Shown here in pieces: positions 1-7,954 of a stretch of 44,503 nt of DNA. Source of the stretch: Levilactobacillus parabrevis ATCC 53295 (lineage in GTDB: Bacteria; Bacillota; Bacilli; Lactobacillales; Lactobacillaceae); assembly GCF_001434055.1 (NCBI RefSeq), contig NZ_AZCZ01000020.1:1-44503 (forward strand), written 5' to 3'. Positions within the stretch are counted from its first letter, which is position 1, and each line of letters opens with the position of its first letter. The notes beneath the pieces are model-generated. The model searched no databases, was not told the DNA's origin, and saw only the letters and a program-made list of their open reading frames with translations. Position numbers and translations under genes: made by a program.

Positions 1-1380
1 CCAACAACAGTTGACATAGAACCGGAACTTATAGCTTTAGTCATCGGGGTCATTTTTTTATTGGTTTTAATCATCAAGTTTAAAATCAATACTTTCGTCT
101 CCCTGATTTTGACCTCCGTCCTGACAGCGATTCTGCTGGGGATGGACTTAACCAAAATTGCCACGACCGTGGAGGCTGGGATTGGGAGCCAACTGGGCGA
201 ACTTTCCTTAGTCTTCGGATTTGGTGCCATGCTGGGTCGGTTAGTCGCCGATGCCGGTGGGGCCTACGTTATTGCCACGACGTTAATTGATAAATTCGGG
301 AAGAAACGCCTGCAAATGGCCATCATGCTCGCTTCATTTATTCTGGGTATCGCGCTCTTCTTCGAAGTTGGGATGGTTCTGTTGATCCCAATCGTCTTTG
401 CTATCGCCATTGAAGCCGATGTGCCAATCCTCTACTTAGGGATCTCCATGGCGGCCGCACTGTCCGTGACACACGGATTTCTGCCCCCTCACCCAGCACC
501 TGTGGCCATCGCGGCGATCTTGAACGCCAACGATGGGAAGGTCCTGCTGTTCGGGTTAGTTGTTGCTATTCCGTGTGCCATCGTTGCCGGGCCACTATTT
601 ACCAAACTGGCCCAGCGTTACGCGCCCGCTGCCTTCGAACGCAAAGGAAACCTGTCGTCACTGGGTGAAATCAAGACGTTCAAGCCATCTGAATCTCCTA
701 GCTTCGGCCTCTCCGTTCTGACGTCTCTGTTCCCCGTTATTCTGATGGCCATCACGACCATCTACAAGATGACGGTCGACGGTGGGGCAACCCCTACCAA
801 GAACGCGTCTCTGCTCGACCAAATCGTCGCGCTGATTGGAGATCCTGCGATTGCCATGCTGATTTCACTGATGGTGGCAATGTTTACTATGGGCTGGGGA
901 CGGAAACGCAAGACCTCAGAAATCATGGAATCCATTGAAAACGCTGTGAAGTCGATTGCTATGCTGCTCCTGGTTATCGGGGGTGGTGGCGCCTTCAAGC
1001 AAGTCCTGATTGACGGTGGTGTTGGTAAGGAAGTCGCTAAGATTTTCATCGACTCCAACATGTCCCCACTAATTCTGGGCTGGCTGGTCGCCGTTGTTCT
1101 CCGGGTGGCCTTAGGTTCCGCAACCGTGGCTGCACTGACTGCCGCCGGGATTGTTGCGCCACTGATGGCTCAGGCCGGCGTTGATCCCGCGCTGATGGTG
1201 CTGGCCATTGGTGCCGGATCACTGGCCGCCTCTCACGTGAACGATGCTGGGTTCTGGATGTTCAGAGAATACTTTGATTTGACCGTGAAGCAGACGCTGA
1301 GTATCTGGACCGTCTTGGAAACCGTAATTTCCGTTGTCGGTATTCTAATTGTTCTGGTGTTAAACATGGCCTTCCACTGA
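1..1380 (+). CDS. gntP: GntP-family gluconate:H+ symporter (5' end outside window)
   Basis: This is an integral membrane permease of the GntP family, which imports gluconate with protons. The open frame runs to the first base of the window without a stop (the first codons read PTTVDIEPEL), so the true start lies just upstream and the gene is 5'-truncated by the window edge. A TTG at 61 is internal and should not be used as the start. About 459 residues are visible, close to the full family length of about 440-460. Features seen are many hydrophobic segments, the N-terminal INTFVSLIL segment, the HGFLPPHPAP motif near the first third, and the SHVNDAGFWM motif near the C-terminus, all typical of GntP. 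It is followed by a good terminator, so it is probably the last gene of a gluconate operon (a gntK or gntR would lie to the left, unseen). Substrate is inferred from the family; related sugar acids are possible. Confidence 0.93.
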   Translation, partial: PTTVDIEPELIALVIGVIFLLVLIIKFKINTFVSLILTSVLTAILLGMDLTKIATTVEAGIGSQLGELSLVFGFGAMLGRLVADAGGAYVIATTLIDKFGKKRLQMAIMLASFILGIALFFEVGMVLLIPIVFAIAIEADVPILYLGISMAAALSVTHGFLPPHPAPVAIAAILNANDGKVLLFGLVVAIPCAIVAGPLFTKLAQRYAPAAFERKGNLSSLGEIKTFKPSESPSFGLSVLTSLFPVILMAITTIYKMTVDGGATPTKNASLLDQIVALIGDPAIAMLISLMVAMFTMGWGRKRKTSEIMESIENAVKSIAMLLLVIGGGGAFKQVLIDGGVGKEVAKIFIDSNMSPLILGWLVAVVLRVALGSATVAALTAAGIVAPLMAQAGVDPALMVLAIGAGSLAASHVNDAGFWMFREYFDLTVKQTLSIWTVLETVISVVGILIVLVLNMAFH

Positions 1381-1429
1381 TCCCCTACACGTTGAAAATT
1401 ATTATTACCGGGTAACATCTATTTCCGCA

Positions 1430-1475
1430 AATGGTTGGCAGTCCAAACTATTGGATTGCCAACCATTTTCTTTTA
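1430..1475 (+). terminator. Rho-independent terminator of gntP
   Basis: The arms GGTTGGCAGTCC and GGATTGCCAACC pair with one G-U and an 8-nt loop, followed by TTTTCTTTT. It lies 50 bases after the gntP stop. Confidence 0.85.
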
Positions 1476-1856
1476 CCCGATGCGCCTATCCCCAACAATT
1501 AAATAAATATTGACACTCCGTTTTCCCCAAGCCAGCGTCCAGACTACCCTTATAATAATGTTAATACCCTAACTGATATTGCTTCCGGCCTGACGCTATA
1601 CCATACTGGTAAAAATCCTAAAAATTGTCGACTGAAAGCCCTGCTACTTGCAAGCCTTAATTCTAGCGTGCTCTAATCCTGATTGGCCACGTTCTAGCCG
1701 CCACTTGCACCCATAAACCAGCCTTACTAGCATCCACGAGCGGTGGTGGCACCTGGTTATTTCTCCTGAAAAAACTCTCGCAATCCCACACGAATTCCAG
1801 GGTTCCGTGCTATAATGGTTAAATCTAAGCATTTGAGAGGAAAAGGAGTCTTTATT
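1476..1856 (+). promoter_or_regulatory. Intergenic leader with -10 box for the SteT-like gene
   Basis: No gene is supported here. A TATAAT box at 1811-1816 lies just upstream of the ribosome binding site (AGGAAAAGGAG, 1838-1848) of the next gene. No convincing -35 box is seen at the right distance. A TTGACA at 1510-1515 and another TATAAT at 1551-1556 are 35 bases apart, so they do not form one promoter. The ATG inside the 1811 TATAAT box is in frame with the downstream gene but cannot be its start. Confidence 0.5.
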
Positions 1857-3185
1857 TTGGCAAAGGAGTTACGCCGCGAAATCGGCACGTTTACCGCCCT
1901 CGCCACCGTCATGGGAACCGTCATCGGTGGTGGGGTCTTCTTCAAGACCGCTAGCGTGGTGGCCGCCAACCATTCCGCTAACATGACCCTGGTCGCCTGG
2001 ATCCTAGGCGGCCTACTGACCATCTGCGCCGGTCTAACCAGTGCAGAGCTAGCGGCCGCCATTCCCCGGACTGGTGGCGCCATGCGCTATCTAGAGTACA
2101 CCTACGGCAAACCGGTGGGCTTTCTGATGGGTTGGGCTCAGATGCTGGTCTACTATCCAGCTAATATTGCCGCACTGTCGATTATCTTCGGCGTTCAGTT
2201 CGTGAACCTCTTCCACCTAGACAACGCCTGGAAGCTTCCCATCGCGATTATCTGTGGTCTGAGTATCACCGGGCTTAACTTTCTTGGTGCCAGAGTTGGT
2301 GGCCGTGTTCAATCGATTTCATTAATTTTTAAATTAATCCCCATCGTGGTCATTGTTATTTTTGGGCTCTTTGCCCCGGCACACACTGCTATTCAATTCT
2401 GGCCAATTTCGACCGGTGACCACATTGGCTTCGGCGGTGCCTTTGCGTCTAGTCTGCTCGCCACCATGTTTGCCTACGACGGATGGATCAATATCGGTAA
2501 TATCGCCGGTGAAATGAAACATCCCGAACGTGACTTACCTCGAGCAATCGTGCTAGGTCTAGCCCTGATCACCGTGGTCTACACGCTGATTAACCTGGTT
2601 TTCCTACGAACACTTCCGGTCGACATGATTGCCGGCAATCAGAATGCCGCGGCCGACGCAGCCATGAAGCTCTTCGGTCAATTCGGCGGTAAGCTTGTCA
2701 CTATTGGCATTCTGATCTCAGTCTACGGCGCCATCAACGGCTATACTATGACCGGGATGCGGGTCCCCTATGCGTTAGCGACCGAGGATAGCCTACCACT
2801 GTCGAAATACTTCGGTCGCCTGTCTCGACGGACGTACGTTCCTTACTTTGCTGGCATCGTTCAATTCGGAATCGCCCTACTGATGATGTTAATGGGCAGT
2901 TTTGACATTCTGACCGACATGTTAGTCTTCGTAATGTGGTTATTTAACTGCCTGATCTTCGTGGCAATCTTCATCTTGCGTAAACGGGAACCAGAGCTTG
3001 TGCGACCGTACAAGGTCCCTGGATTCCCCATTGTTCCGCTGATAGCGCTGGTTGGTGGTATCTTCATTATCGTCACCACCCTCGTCACGGAAATCGGCTT
3101 AGCCGTCACCGGACTGGCCCTAACCTTGATAGGTTTACCGGTTTACTTTATCCATCAGCGTCGGCGTCAGAACCACGCTGAATAA
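1857..3185 (+). CDS. SteT-like amino acid exchanger (APC superfamily)
   Basis: This is a 12-segment membrane transporter of the amino acid-polyamine-organocation superfamily, most like the L-type exchangers such as Bacillus SteT (serine/threonine exchange). The N-terminal MGTVIGGGVFFK segment is the TM1 glycine-rich substrate-binding motif, and LLATMFAYDGW with the following GEMKHPERDLPRA segment matches the SteT subgroup closely. The C-terminal RPYKVPGFPIVPLIAL motif is also typical. Length is 442 residues, normal for the family. The start chosen is TTG at 1857, because it sits 8 bases after AGGAAAAGGAG. An in-frame ATG at 1815 overlaps the -10 promoter box and is rejected. The gene is monocistronic, with a terminator 15 bases downstream. 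Exact substrate is unknown; serine/threonine is inferred by similarity recalled from memory. Confidence 0.88.
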   Translation: MAKELRREIGTFTALATVMGTVIGGGVFFKTASVVAANHSANMTLVAWILGGLLTICAGLTSAELAAAIPRTGGAMRYLEYTYGKPVGFLMGWAQMLVYYPANIAALSIIFGVQFVNLFHLDNAWKLPIAIICGLSITGLNFLGARVGGRVQSISLIFKLIPIVVIVIFGLFAPAHTAIQFWPISTGDHIGFGGAFASSLLATMFAYDGWINIGNIAGEMKHPERDLPRAIVLGLALITVVYTLINLVFLRTLPVDMIAGNQNAAADAAMKLFGQFGGKLVTIGILISVYGAINGYTMTGMRVPYALATEDSLPLSKYFGRLSRRTYVPYFAGIVQFGIALLMMLMGSFDILTDMLVFVMWLFNCLIFVAIFILRKREPELVRPYKVPGFPIVPLIALVGGIFIIVTTLVTEIGLAVTGLALTLIGLPVYFIHQRRRQNHAE

Positions 3186-3199
3186 CGCTAAGGCAATTC

Positions 3200-3241
3200 A
3201 AACCGCTAGTCATCCTTATTTGAGACGACTAGCGGTTTTTG
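3200..3241 (+). terminator. Rho-independent terminator of the SteT-like gene
   Basis: Perfect stem CCGCTAGTC / GACTAGCGG with a run TTTTTGATT, 15 bases after the stop codon. Confidence 0.9.
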
Positions 3242-3360
3242 ATTGCTCTGAAAGGCTTACACCATAGCTCTGACGAAACATGAGGATGGCTGATGTATAT
3301 TTCGTTTGTGCTAGAAGAACAACGTGGCAAGTCTATGCTGCAACGCTATCCAAGCCGTGA

Positions 3361-3522
3361 GGGTGGTGAAAATCGACTCAGCCCTGGGAATTCATCAAGC
3401 GGCTTGTCGCTTGATGAATTGGTGACTTTGAAACTCGCTCTTTGAGGTTCAAAGCCAAGTTCAGAGACCGTCCTTTGGCTCTGGACGTCCGCCCACCGCG
3501 AACCGGTCGATTTTCACCACCC
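3361..3522. other. Compact multi-stem intergenic element (candidate structured RNA or MITE-like repeat)
   Basis: A perfect 17-bp inverted repeat closes a 162-base unit: GGGTGGTGAAAATCGAC at 3361-3377 and its exact complement at 3506-3522. Inside are a perfect 13-bp hairpin (AATTCATCAAGCG at 3389-3401 with 3408-3420, 6-nt loop), an 11-bp hairpin with one mismatch (3426-3436 with 3444-3454) and a small CGTCC/GGACG hairpin near 3468-3487. No target-site duplication is visible at its borders and no open frame fits. It lies between two terminators that face it (3200-3241 on plus, 3554-3589 on minus), so neither neighbour's transcript should include it by default. I do not recognise it as a known RNA class; tRNA, 6S, RNase P and SRP RNA motifs were looked for and not found. 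Confidence 0.5.
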
Positions 3523-3553
3523 GGTAAGGCGTTAGACAAAGACCTGTTGGCGC

Positions 3554-3589
3554 ATAAGAAAAGCCAGTCGGTAGAGGGCCCGACTGGCT
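3554..3589 (-). terminator. Rho-independent terminator of the rbsD-permease unit
   Basis: On the minus strand the arms AGCCAGTCGG and CCGACTGGCT are followed by TTTTCTTA, 24 bases after the permease stop codon. Confidence 0.88.
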
Positions 3590-3612
3590 AACGTTAACTG
3601 ATAAATTTAAAA

Positions 3613-4974
3613 TTAGTGTTCTTGCATTTCTTCTGGGTGCTTCTTTTCGAAACGGTGTTCCAGGAAGAAGTACGTCGTGATCAATGCGTAGCAAAGCGTT
3701 GGAACAACGAATGAGAACTGCATTGACCCGGAGAAGTCAGAAACCAAGCCTTGGATGGCTGGGATAATGGCCCCACCGATCAAGGCCATAACGATGATGG
3801 CCCCACCAGTTTCCGTGTAACGCTTTTCATCGATAGCATCCAACGTGTGGGTGTAAATCGTTGGCCATTCTGGACCAAAGAAGAAACTGGTCAAGATAGC
3901 CGTGTAAACGGCAACCATGCTAGGAATTGTAAAGGTAACGACCAATGACAACGTCCCTAACAGAGAGAACCAAGTCAAGACACCAGTGATGGAGAACTTG
4001 CTCATGAAGACGTTAGCAACCAACTTACCCACGAACCAAGCAATGTAGCTGTAGATCATGAAGGTTGAAGCGGCACTATCCGTAATGTGGTGATCCAAGT
4101 TCAAGGCCAAACGAATGGTGAAAGACCAAACCGTCGTCTGTAAACCAGCGTAGAAGAATTGCGTTAAAACACCCTTCATGTAACGCTTGTTGTGGGACAG
4201 GTACTTGATCGTTTCGCCCAAGCTAGGACGGTCTTCAACGGCTTCATCAGAACCCTCAACCGTCTTAGTAGCCTTAGCGCGAGGCATTGGTGATAAGGCA
4301 AAGATGATGAACATCACAACCAGCACAATCAGGATGTACTTGTAAGGACGCAACGTCAATTGCAACATCTTTTCACCGTAAGCTAACCGTGCGGCACCGT
4401 GCATCGTGCTCATCTTGTTCGCCAAGTTATCAACGGAACCGAAGATCAGGTACTTCCCTAAGACGATCCCCATAATGTCACCAAGTGGCACTAAGGTTTG
4501 AGAGAAGTTCAACCGCATCGTTGCGTTGGCTTTAGGTCCAAGCATTGAGCTGTAAGTATCACAGGATGTTTCCAAGAAGCTCAACCCGATAGCAATCGCG
4601 AAGATAGCGACTAAGAACATACTGTAAGTTGCCAGGTGAGAAGCTGGGAAGAACAACCCACAACCCACGATGTAGAAGATCAGCCCGGTCATAATAGCAA
4701 ATTTATAACTGTTCTTTTTAATGATTAATGAGGCTGGAATAGCAATTAAGAAGTAACCACCGTAGAAGGCACTTTGAACAAAGGCCGTAGCAGCATCGTT
4801 CAACATGAAGACCGTCTTGAACTGAGTGATTAAGATATCGTTCAAACTAGCAGCAGTCCCCCACAATGGGAAGATCAGCGACACTAAGATAAATTGGAAC
4901 AGCGGGGTTTTGCTCAGATAGCCATCAGCTAACTGGGTCCAACCGTGCTTTGATTCAACTGCGTTTGCTTGCAT
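3613..4974 (-). CDS. fucP: FucP-family sugar:H+ symporter, probable ribose permease
   Basis: This is a major facilitator superfamily protein of 453 residues, with the sequence character of the fucose permease (FucP) family: an N-terminal FILVSLIFPLWG segment, a LNDILITQFK segment in the first helical hairpin, an SFLETSCDTY motif near residue 135, and SFFFGPEWPTIYTH in the second half. About 12 hydrophobic segments are present with a charged central loop. It starts with ATG after AAGGAG. It is 65 bases downstream of rbsD. RbsD interconverts ribose pyranose and furanose, and no fucose catabolic gene is present, so ribose is the more likely substrate than fucose. That substrate is an inference; automated annotation would call it L-fucose permease. 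The intergenic gap carries its own palindrome (5010-5021) and possible promoter. Confidence 0.88.
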   Translation of the reverse strand: MQANAVESKHGWTQLADGYLSKTPLFQFILVSLIFPLWGTAASLNDILITQFKTVFMLNDAATAFVQSAFYGGYFLIAIPASLIIKKNSYKFAIMTGLIFYIVGCGLFFPASHLATYSMFLVAIFAIAIGLSFLETSCDTYSSMLGPKANATMRLNFSQTLVPLGDIMGIVLGKYLIFGSVDNLANKMSTMHGAARLAYGEKMLQLTLRPYKYILIVLVVMFIIFALSPMPRAKATKTVEGSDEAVEDRPSLGETIKYLSHNKRYMKGVLTQFFYAGLQTTVWSFTIRLALNLDHHITDSAASTFMIYSYIAWFVGKLVANVFMSKFSITGVLTWFSLLGTLSLVVTFTIPSMVAVYTAILTSFFFGPEWPTIYTHTLDAIDEKRYTETGGAIIVMALIGGAIIPAIQGLVSDFSGSMQFSFVVPTLCYALITTYFFLEHRFEKKHPEEMQEH

Positions 4975-4991
4975 GGTAAAGACTCCTTTAT

Positions 4992-5022
4992 AATGAATTT
5001 AAAGTTAAGTAAAACGTTTTAT
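4992..5022 (-). promoter_or_regulatory. Internal operator and possible promoter before the FucP-family gene
   Basis: A perfect 12-bp palindrome TAAAACGTTTTA lies at 5010-5021. On the minus strand it overlaps a TTTTAC box placed 16 bases before TATAAA, so a LacI-type repressor could act there. The half-site TAAAACG resembles the operators upstream of rbsD and deoC. Confidence 0.45.
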
Positions 5023-5039
5023 TAAGCCTAAAAGACAAC

Positions 5040-5435
5040 TTAGAAAGTTACGCCAGATTCAAGAATGATGTTAGAGAATGGCGTCATTTCACCGGTCCGA
5101 ACGAAGGCGTGCGTTTGCGCTAAGTCCTTCTTCAACTGACTGTGAGGCATGTATTCAATCTCAACGTTAGGCAACAATTCCTTGATGGCAGCCAATTGTT
5201 CTGGGTTTTCCGTCTTGATTTCATCGGCTAAGTAAATCTTTTGAACTTCAAGTTCAGCCAGGATGTTCTTCAATACGTCTTGGAAGCTTGGGAGTTGCTT
5301 GGTTAAAGCCAAGTCAATCTTCTTAGTCCCCATCGGAACAGGCATCCCTGCATCACCGATACTCAACCAGTCCATGTGGCCCATGCCGGCAATTACCGTA
5401 GATAATTCGGAATTAATAACGGTCGTCTTTTTCAT
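5040..5435 (-). CDS. rbsD: D-ribose pyranase RbsD
   Basis: RbsD converts the beta-pyranose form of D-ribose to beta-furanose, the form used by ribokinase. It is a cytoplasmic enzyme of the RbsD/FucU superfamily. The 131-residue product has the family landmarks: [11 protein letters not shown] start, [18 protein letters not shown] with the catalytic His and Asp, an [13 protein letters not shown] segment, and the C-terminal [17 protein letters not shown] motif. The length equals the usual 131-139. The start at 5435 is preceded by AAAGGAGAAATATCTG; a longer in-frame start upstream has no ribosome binding site. It is the first gene of a two-gene unit with the FucP-family permease. No ribokinase gene is in the window, so rbsK must be elsewhere. 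Operators upstream suggest sugar control. Confidence 0.95.
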   Translation of the reverse strand: MKKTTVINSELSTVIAGMGHMDWLSIGDAGMPVPMGTKKIDLALTKQLPSFQDVLKNILAELEVQKIYLADEIKTENPEQLAAIKELLPNVEIEYMPHSQLKKDLAQTHAFVRTGEMTPFSNIILESGVTF

Positions 5436-5479
5436 CAGATATTTCTCCTTTTTAACTAAATTGATCACTGGTACACGTG

Positions 5480-5517
5480 CAACCCTTTTCCAATTGATTC
5501 CCGAATCAACCGGTTGC
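5480..5517 (-). promoter_or_regulatory. Palindromic hairpin in the rbsD leader
   Basis: TTGATTC / GAATCAA form a near-perfect palindrome at 5494-5509, enclosed by GCAACC (5480-5485) and GGTTGC (5512-5517). It lies between the promoter and the rbsD ribosome binding site, so it could be a protein operator or a leader RNA hairpin. Confidence 0.4.
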
Positions 5518-5532
5518 CCGGCTGGATTTGAC

Positions 5533-5572
5533 GAATTAATTGACTAAAAATCGTATGTAAACCGTTTTACGT
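5533..5572 (-). promoter_or_regulatory. rbsD promoter with LacI-type operator
   Basis: On the minus strand TTTACA (5556-5561) is 17 bases from TAATTC (5533-5538). The -35 box lies inside the palindrome GTAAACCGTTTTACGT at 5557-5572. The same 16-mer with one change occurs upstream of deoC at 13115-13130. Confidence 0.5.
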
Positions 5573-5576
5573 TTAG

Positions 5577-5590
5577 CGACATCGTTTACA
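5577..5590 (-). promoter_or_regulatory. cre-like site upstream of rbsD
   Basis: TGTAAACGATGTCG on the minus strand matches the CcpA-binding consensus (TGWAARCGNTNNCA) at all but the last position. It lies next to the LacI-type operator, so carbon catabolite repression of ribose uptake is plausible. Confidence 0.5.
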
Positions 5591-5662
5591 TTATCATAAA
5601 GTTAAAAGGCTTTCAAGACCCATTCTCCAACTTGTGAAGCAATTCATTTTCAGAAAGCGGTC

Positions 5663-5694
5663 AAAAAAAGCCAACCCGATCGCCCGTGGTTGAC
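5663..5694 (-). terminator. Rho-independent terminator of gshA
   Basis: On the minus strand GTCAACC pairs with GGTTGGC, followed by TTTTTTT. It is about 100 bases after the gshA stop; the intervening sequence is A+T-rich and empty. Confidence 0.7.
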
Positions 5695-5798
5695 TCATTT
5701 AGGTGCAACTAATACCGCAATAACTGGCATCTCAAAATGAAAACATTTTTCATAAATCTCAAAATATCTGCTATTTTATTTCCAAAACTTTTTTAAAT

Positions 5799-7331
5799 TT
5801 ATTTTGATTGGCCATAATTTAATGGTGCAGGTCGTTCCGGTAAATCTGGGAACAGACGCCGTAGTAACTTCTCCGGCTCCTTCCCTACCGTATCCCGTTC
5901 TTGCAGGACTTGGGTGATTCCATCGAAGGTAAACATAAACATGTCTTCGCCGTCCTCGTCACGGACCTGATAGAACCTCACTCCCAATTGGAGGGCGACC
6001 ATAATCAAGCGCTGGGTGTCTTCACCCAAGCGCGGCATCTGCGGCAACAGTTTATCAGCGGTAATTCGCTTGTGATACCACTCCCTGGCAACCCGCTGAC
6101 CGTACGTCATCAGACTCCCCTGCTTCACGTGCGTCAACAGTTTGGCGGCCGGCGTCAGCTCGGGATGCATCAGGACCTCTTCCAAATCGTCGATGGCGCC
6201 CCACTGCTCGTTGTGGGCCTGCAGCTGGTCAGCCATCGCGCGCATCTCACGGAAGATCCGCTGACCGTTGGCCTGGAATTGCGTAGTTTCGAGGGGATGC
6301 TCCAACGCGACGGCTTGGTTGCGTTGCCGGCCCGTTGCCAACAACTCCTGGACCTTCGCTGCAGGTAACGGCTGGGTCATCAAGTAGATCATGAACATCT
6401 TCAGGAAGTACAAGGCATGACGACTGACACCGTTGGGCGTGAGTGGCGTATTATCAAAATCCCGGAGCTCCAGATACTGAATCCCCCCGGTTAGGAAGTC
6501 CTGCGCATTGGCCTGCCCCTTCAGACGGACTGGCCCGTAGAACTCGTGGGCCGAGAAGTACGTCCCGGCATCGATCATCCGCTGGAGCTGTGCCAAGTGA
6601 TCCGGCAACGATGCATAGGTCACCTGTTCCTCCGGCCGATTGACGAAGCCATACCGACTATTGCGAATGCTCCGAACGGGATCAGCCAACTCCGGCGGTG
6701 TCGTTTCAAAGAACCCCCGTTCAGCAATTGGACTGGCCCCAAAGAGGTAGGTCAACAGCCACTGATACCGCACAAAGTTCTGCGCAATCCGAAAATACAA
6801 GGCATTCTTAAAGGCCACTAGCGACTCGAACTCAGCGGTGTAGTGACTGAAGAGTCGATGGATCACGGGATCGGGGATACTGTAGTTCACATGAACCCCG
6901 GTCACACAGCCATGTTGGAGGCCATACTTCTTGACCAAGTATTCCCGGTACGGCTTCATCGCCGGCCGATCAAAGTGATCGGCAATGAACTGCAGGTCAC
7001 TCTCATCCATGACGGGTGGCATACTCAGCGGCCAGATGCGATCATTCCCCTCAAGGGTCCGGTAAGCCACCGTTTGCAGGGTATCTAGCTGATCCAGCGT
7101 TCCCCCAATATTCGGGTTGGGGTCCGTGATGACCTCTAACTGGCTTTCGGTAAAGTCCGTTTGGAAGTACGGGTGAAAGGTCCGCGAACCAAATTTGCTG
7201 GGATGCGGACGACGACTCAACCGGCCATGCTGGTCAATTCGCTGTTCCTCGACCTCTAATCCCACAAGGCTGTGATAAAGCTGTTCTGATAAGTGTTCTT
7301 CATGAATAACCGCTAATAAATTGTCCAGCAT
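5799..7331 (-). CDS. gshA: Glutamate-cysteine ligase (GshA type, no GshB domain)
   Basis: This enzyme joins glutamate and cysteine with ATP to give gamma-glutamylcysteine, the first step of glutathione synthesis, in the cytosol. The 510-residue product corresponds to the N-terminal ligase module of the lactic-bacterial and streptococcal GshAB/GshF proteins. Seen are GLEVEEQRID near residue 25 (ATP/metal-binding start of the fold), the FTESQLEVITDP segment near 60, the GVHVNYSIP strand near 145, and YLELRDFDNTP near 290. The C-terminal ATP-grasp (glutathione synthetase) half found in bifunctional GshAB is absent, and no gshB is nearby. The cell may therefore accumulate gamma-glutamylcysteine or rely on another ligase. 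The gene is monocistronic with its own terminator. Start is ATG at 7331. Confidence 0.92.
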   Translation of the reverse strand: MLDNLLAVIHEEHLSEQLYHSLVGLEVEEQRIDQHGRLSRRPHPSKFGSRTFHPYFQTDFTESQLEVITDPNPNIGGTLDQLDTLQTVAYRTLEGNDRIWPLSMPPVMDESDLQFIADHFDRPAMKPYREYLVKKYGLQHGCVTGVHVNYSIPDPVIHRLFSHYTAEFESLVAFKNALYFRIAQNFVRYQWLLTYLFGASPIAERGFFETTPPELADPVRSIRNSRYGFVNRPEEQVTYASLPDHLAQLQRMIDAGTYFSAHEFYGPVRLKGQANAQDFLTGGIQYLELRDFDNTPLTPNGVSRHALYFLKMFMIYLMTQPLPAAKVQELLATGRQRNQAVALEHPLETTQFQANGQRIFREMRAMADQLQAHNEQWGAIDDLEEVLMHPELTPAAKLLTHVKQGSLMTYGQRVAREWYHKRITADKLLPQMPRLGEDTQRLIMVALQLGVRFYQVRDEDGEDMFMFTFDGITQVLQERDTVGKEPEKLLRRLFPDLPERPAPLNYGQSK

Positions 7332-7697
7332 GGCGGTAACATCCCCTGACGTTCAAATGGTTTTACTGATACCTAAAGTTTACCCAAAAAAGGCCGCACT
7401 GTCACTGATATTGTCCGTTTTCAGCAAATTAAAATTTGTTGGTTTTATTGACTATCCACTTTCCCAAATTTTCGTTAAATTATCCCGACTGAGACGGCTA
7501 AGATTTGCCAACTTTTAGTCTAATTCGATCTCTACATCCAATATTAAAGTGGACCTGCACCTATCTCGACGAAAAAGTATTCGCTGCATTAGCCTTTCTT
7601 CCTATTAATTACTCATGGATCAAAACGATTCTTTCAGTTATTTTGCTAATTTGTGAGACGGATTCTCGAAAAAATACATTAGTACTAAGTAACGGGT
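7332..7697. other. Intergenic region between gshA and the deo operon terminator
   Basis: No supported gene. On the minus strand it must contain the gshA promoter. A TAAACT box about 45 bases before the start (in GGGTAAACTTT) is the best -10 candidate, with no clear -35. Short plus-strand open frames lack ribosome binding sites. Confidence 0.4.
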
Positions 7698-7730
7698 AAA
7701 AAAAGAAGCCAGCTCGCAGGAGTTGGCTTC
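7698..7730 (-). terminator. Rho-independent terminator of the deo operon
   Basis: GAAGCCAACTCC / AGCTGGCTTC stem on the minus strand, then TTTTTTT. It lies 225 bases beyond the pdp stop, giving the operon a long 3' untranslated region. Confidence 0.85.
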
Positions 7731-7954
7731 TCAATTACGTGTGTGGTTGTTAAGTTTATGCATGACTGGAAAATCAGAAACTTAGAGATTGTGGCCGTTC
7801 GAACCAATGGCGTAAAACCAGCACTCGCGTTAACCCGGGAACGGCGCTCAGCCCTTGGTGTTGCTTCTCGGAATTCACGCAAGTTTCAGCCTTACATGCT
7901 ACGTTGCCGAAACGTGCCCCAGCAGGCAGTCAATTCCCGCCTGCTTCCGTACTC
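7731..7954 (-). other. Structured 3' untranslated region of the deo operon
   Basis: Between the pdp stop and the terminator are several hairpins: AGCAGGC/GCCTGCT (7921-7945), ACGTT/AACGT in the ACGTTGCCGAAACGT element near 7901-7915, and GCCGTTC/GAACGGC (7794-7800 with 7839-7845). No protein-coding gene is supported on either strand; the plus-strand frame from 7743 has no ribosome binding site. Confidence 0.4.

Noticed and set aside
1644-1832. Possible T-box (GGTGGTGGCACC) before the SteT-like gene
   Set aside because: It lacks the GGGTGGnACCGCG core and any terminator/antiterminator pair.
3361-3522. tRNA gene suggested by GGTTCAAAGCC in this element
   Set aside because: The rest of a tRNA cloverleaf is missing; the bases are part of a different hairpin.
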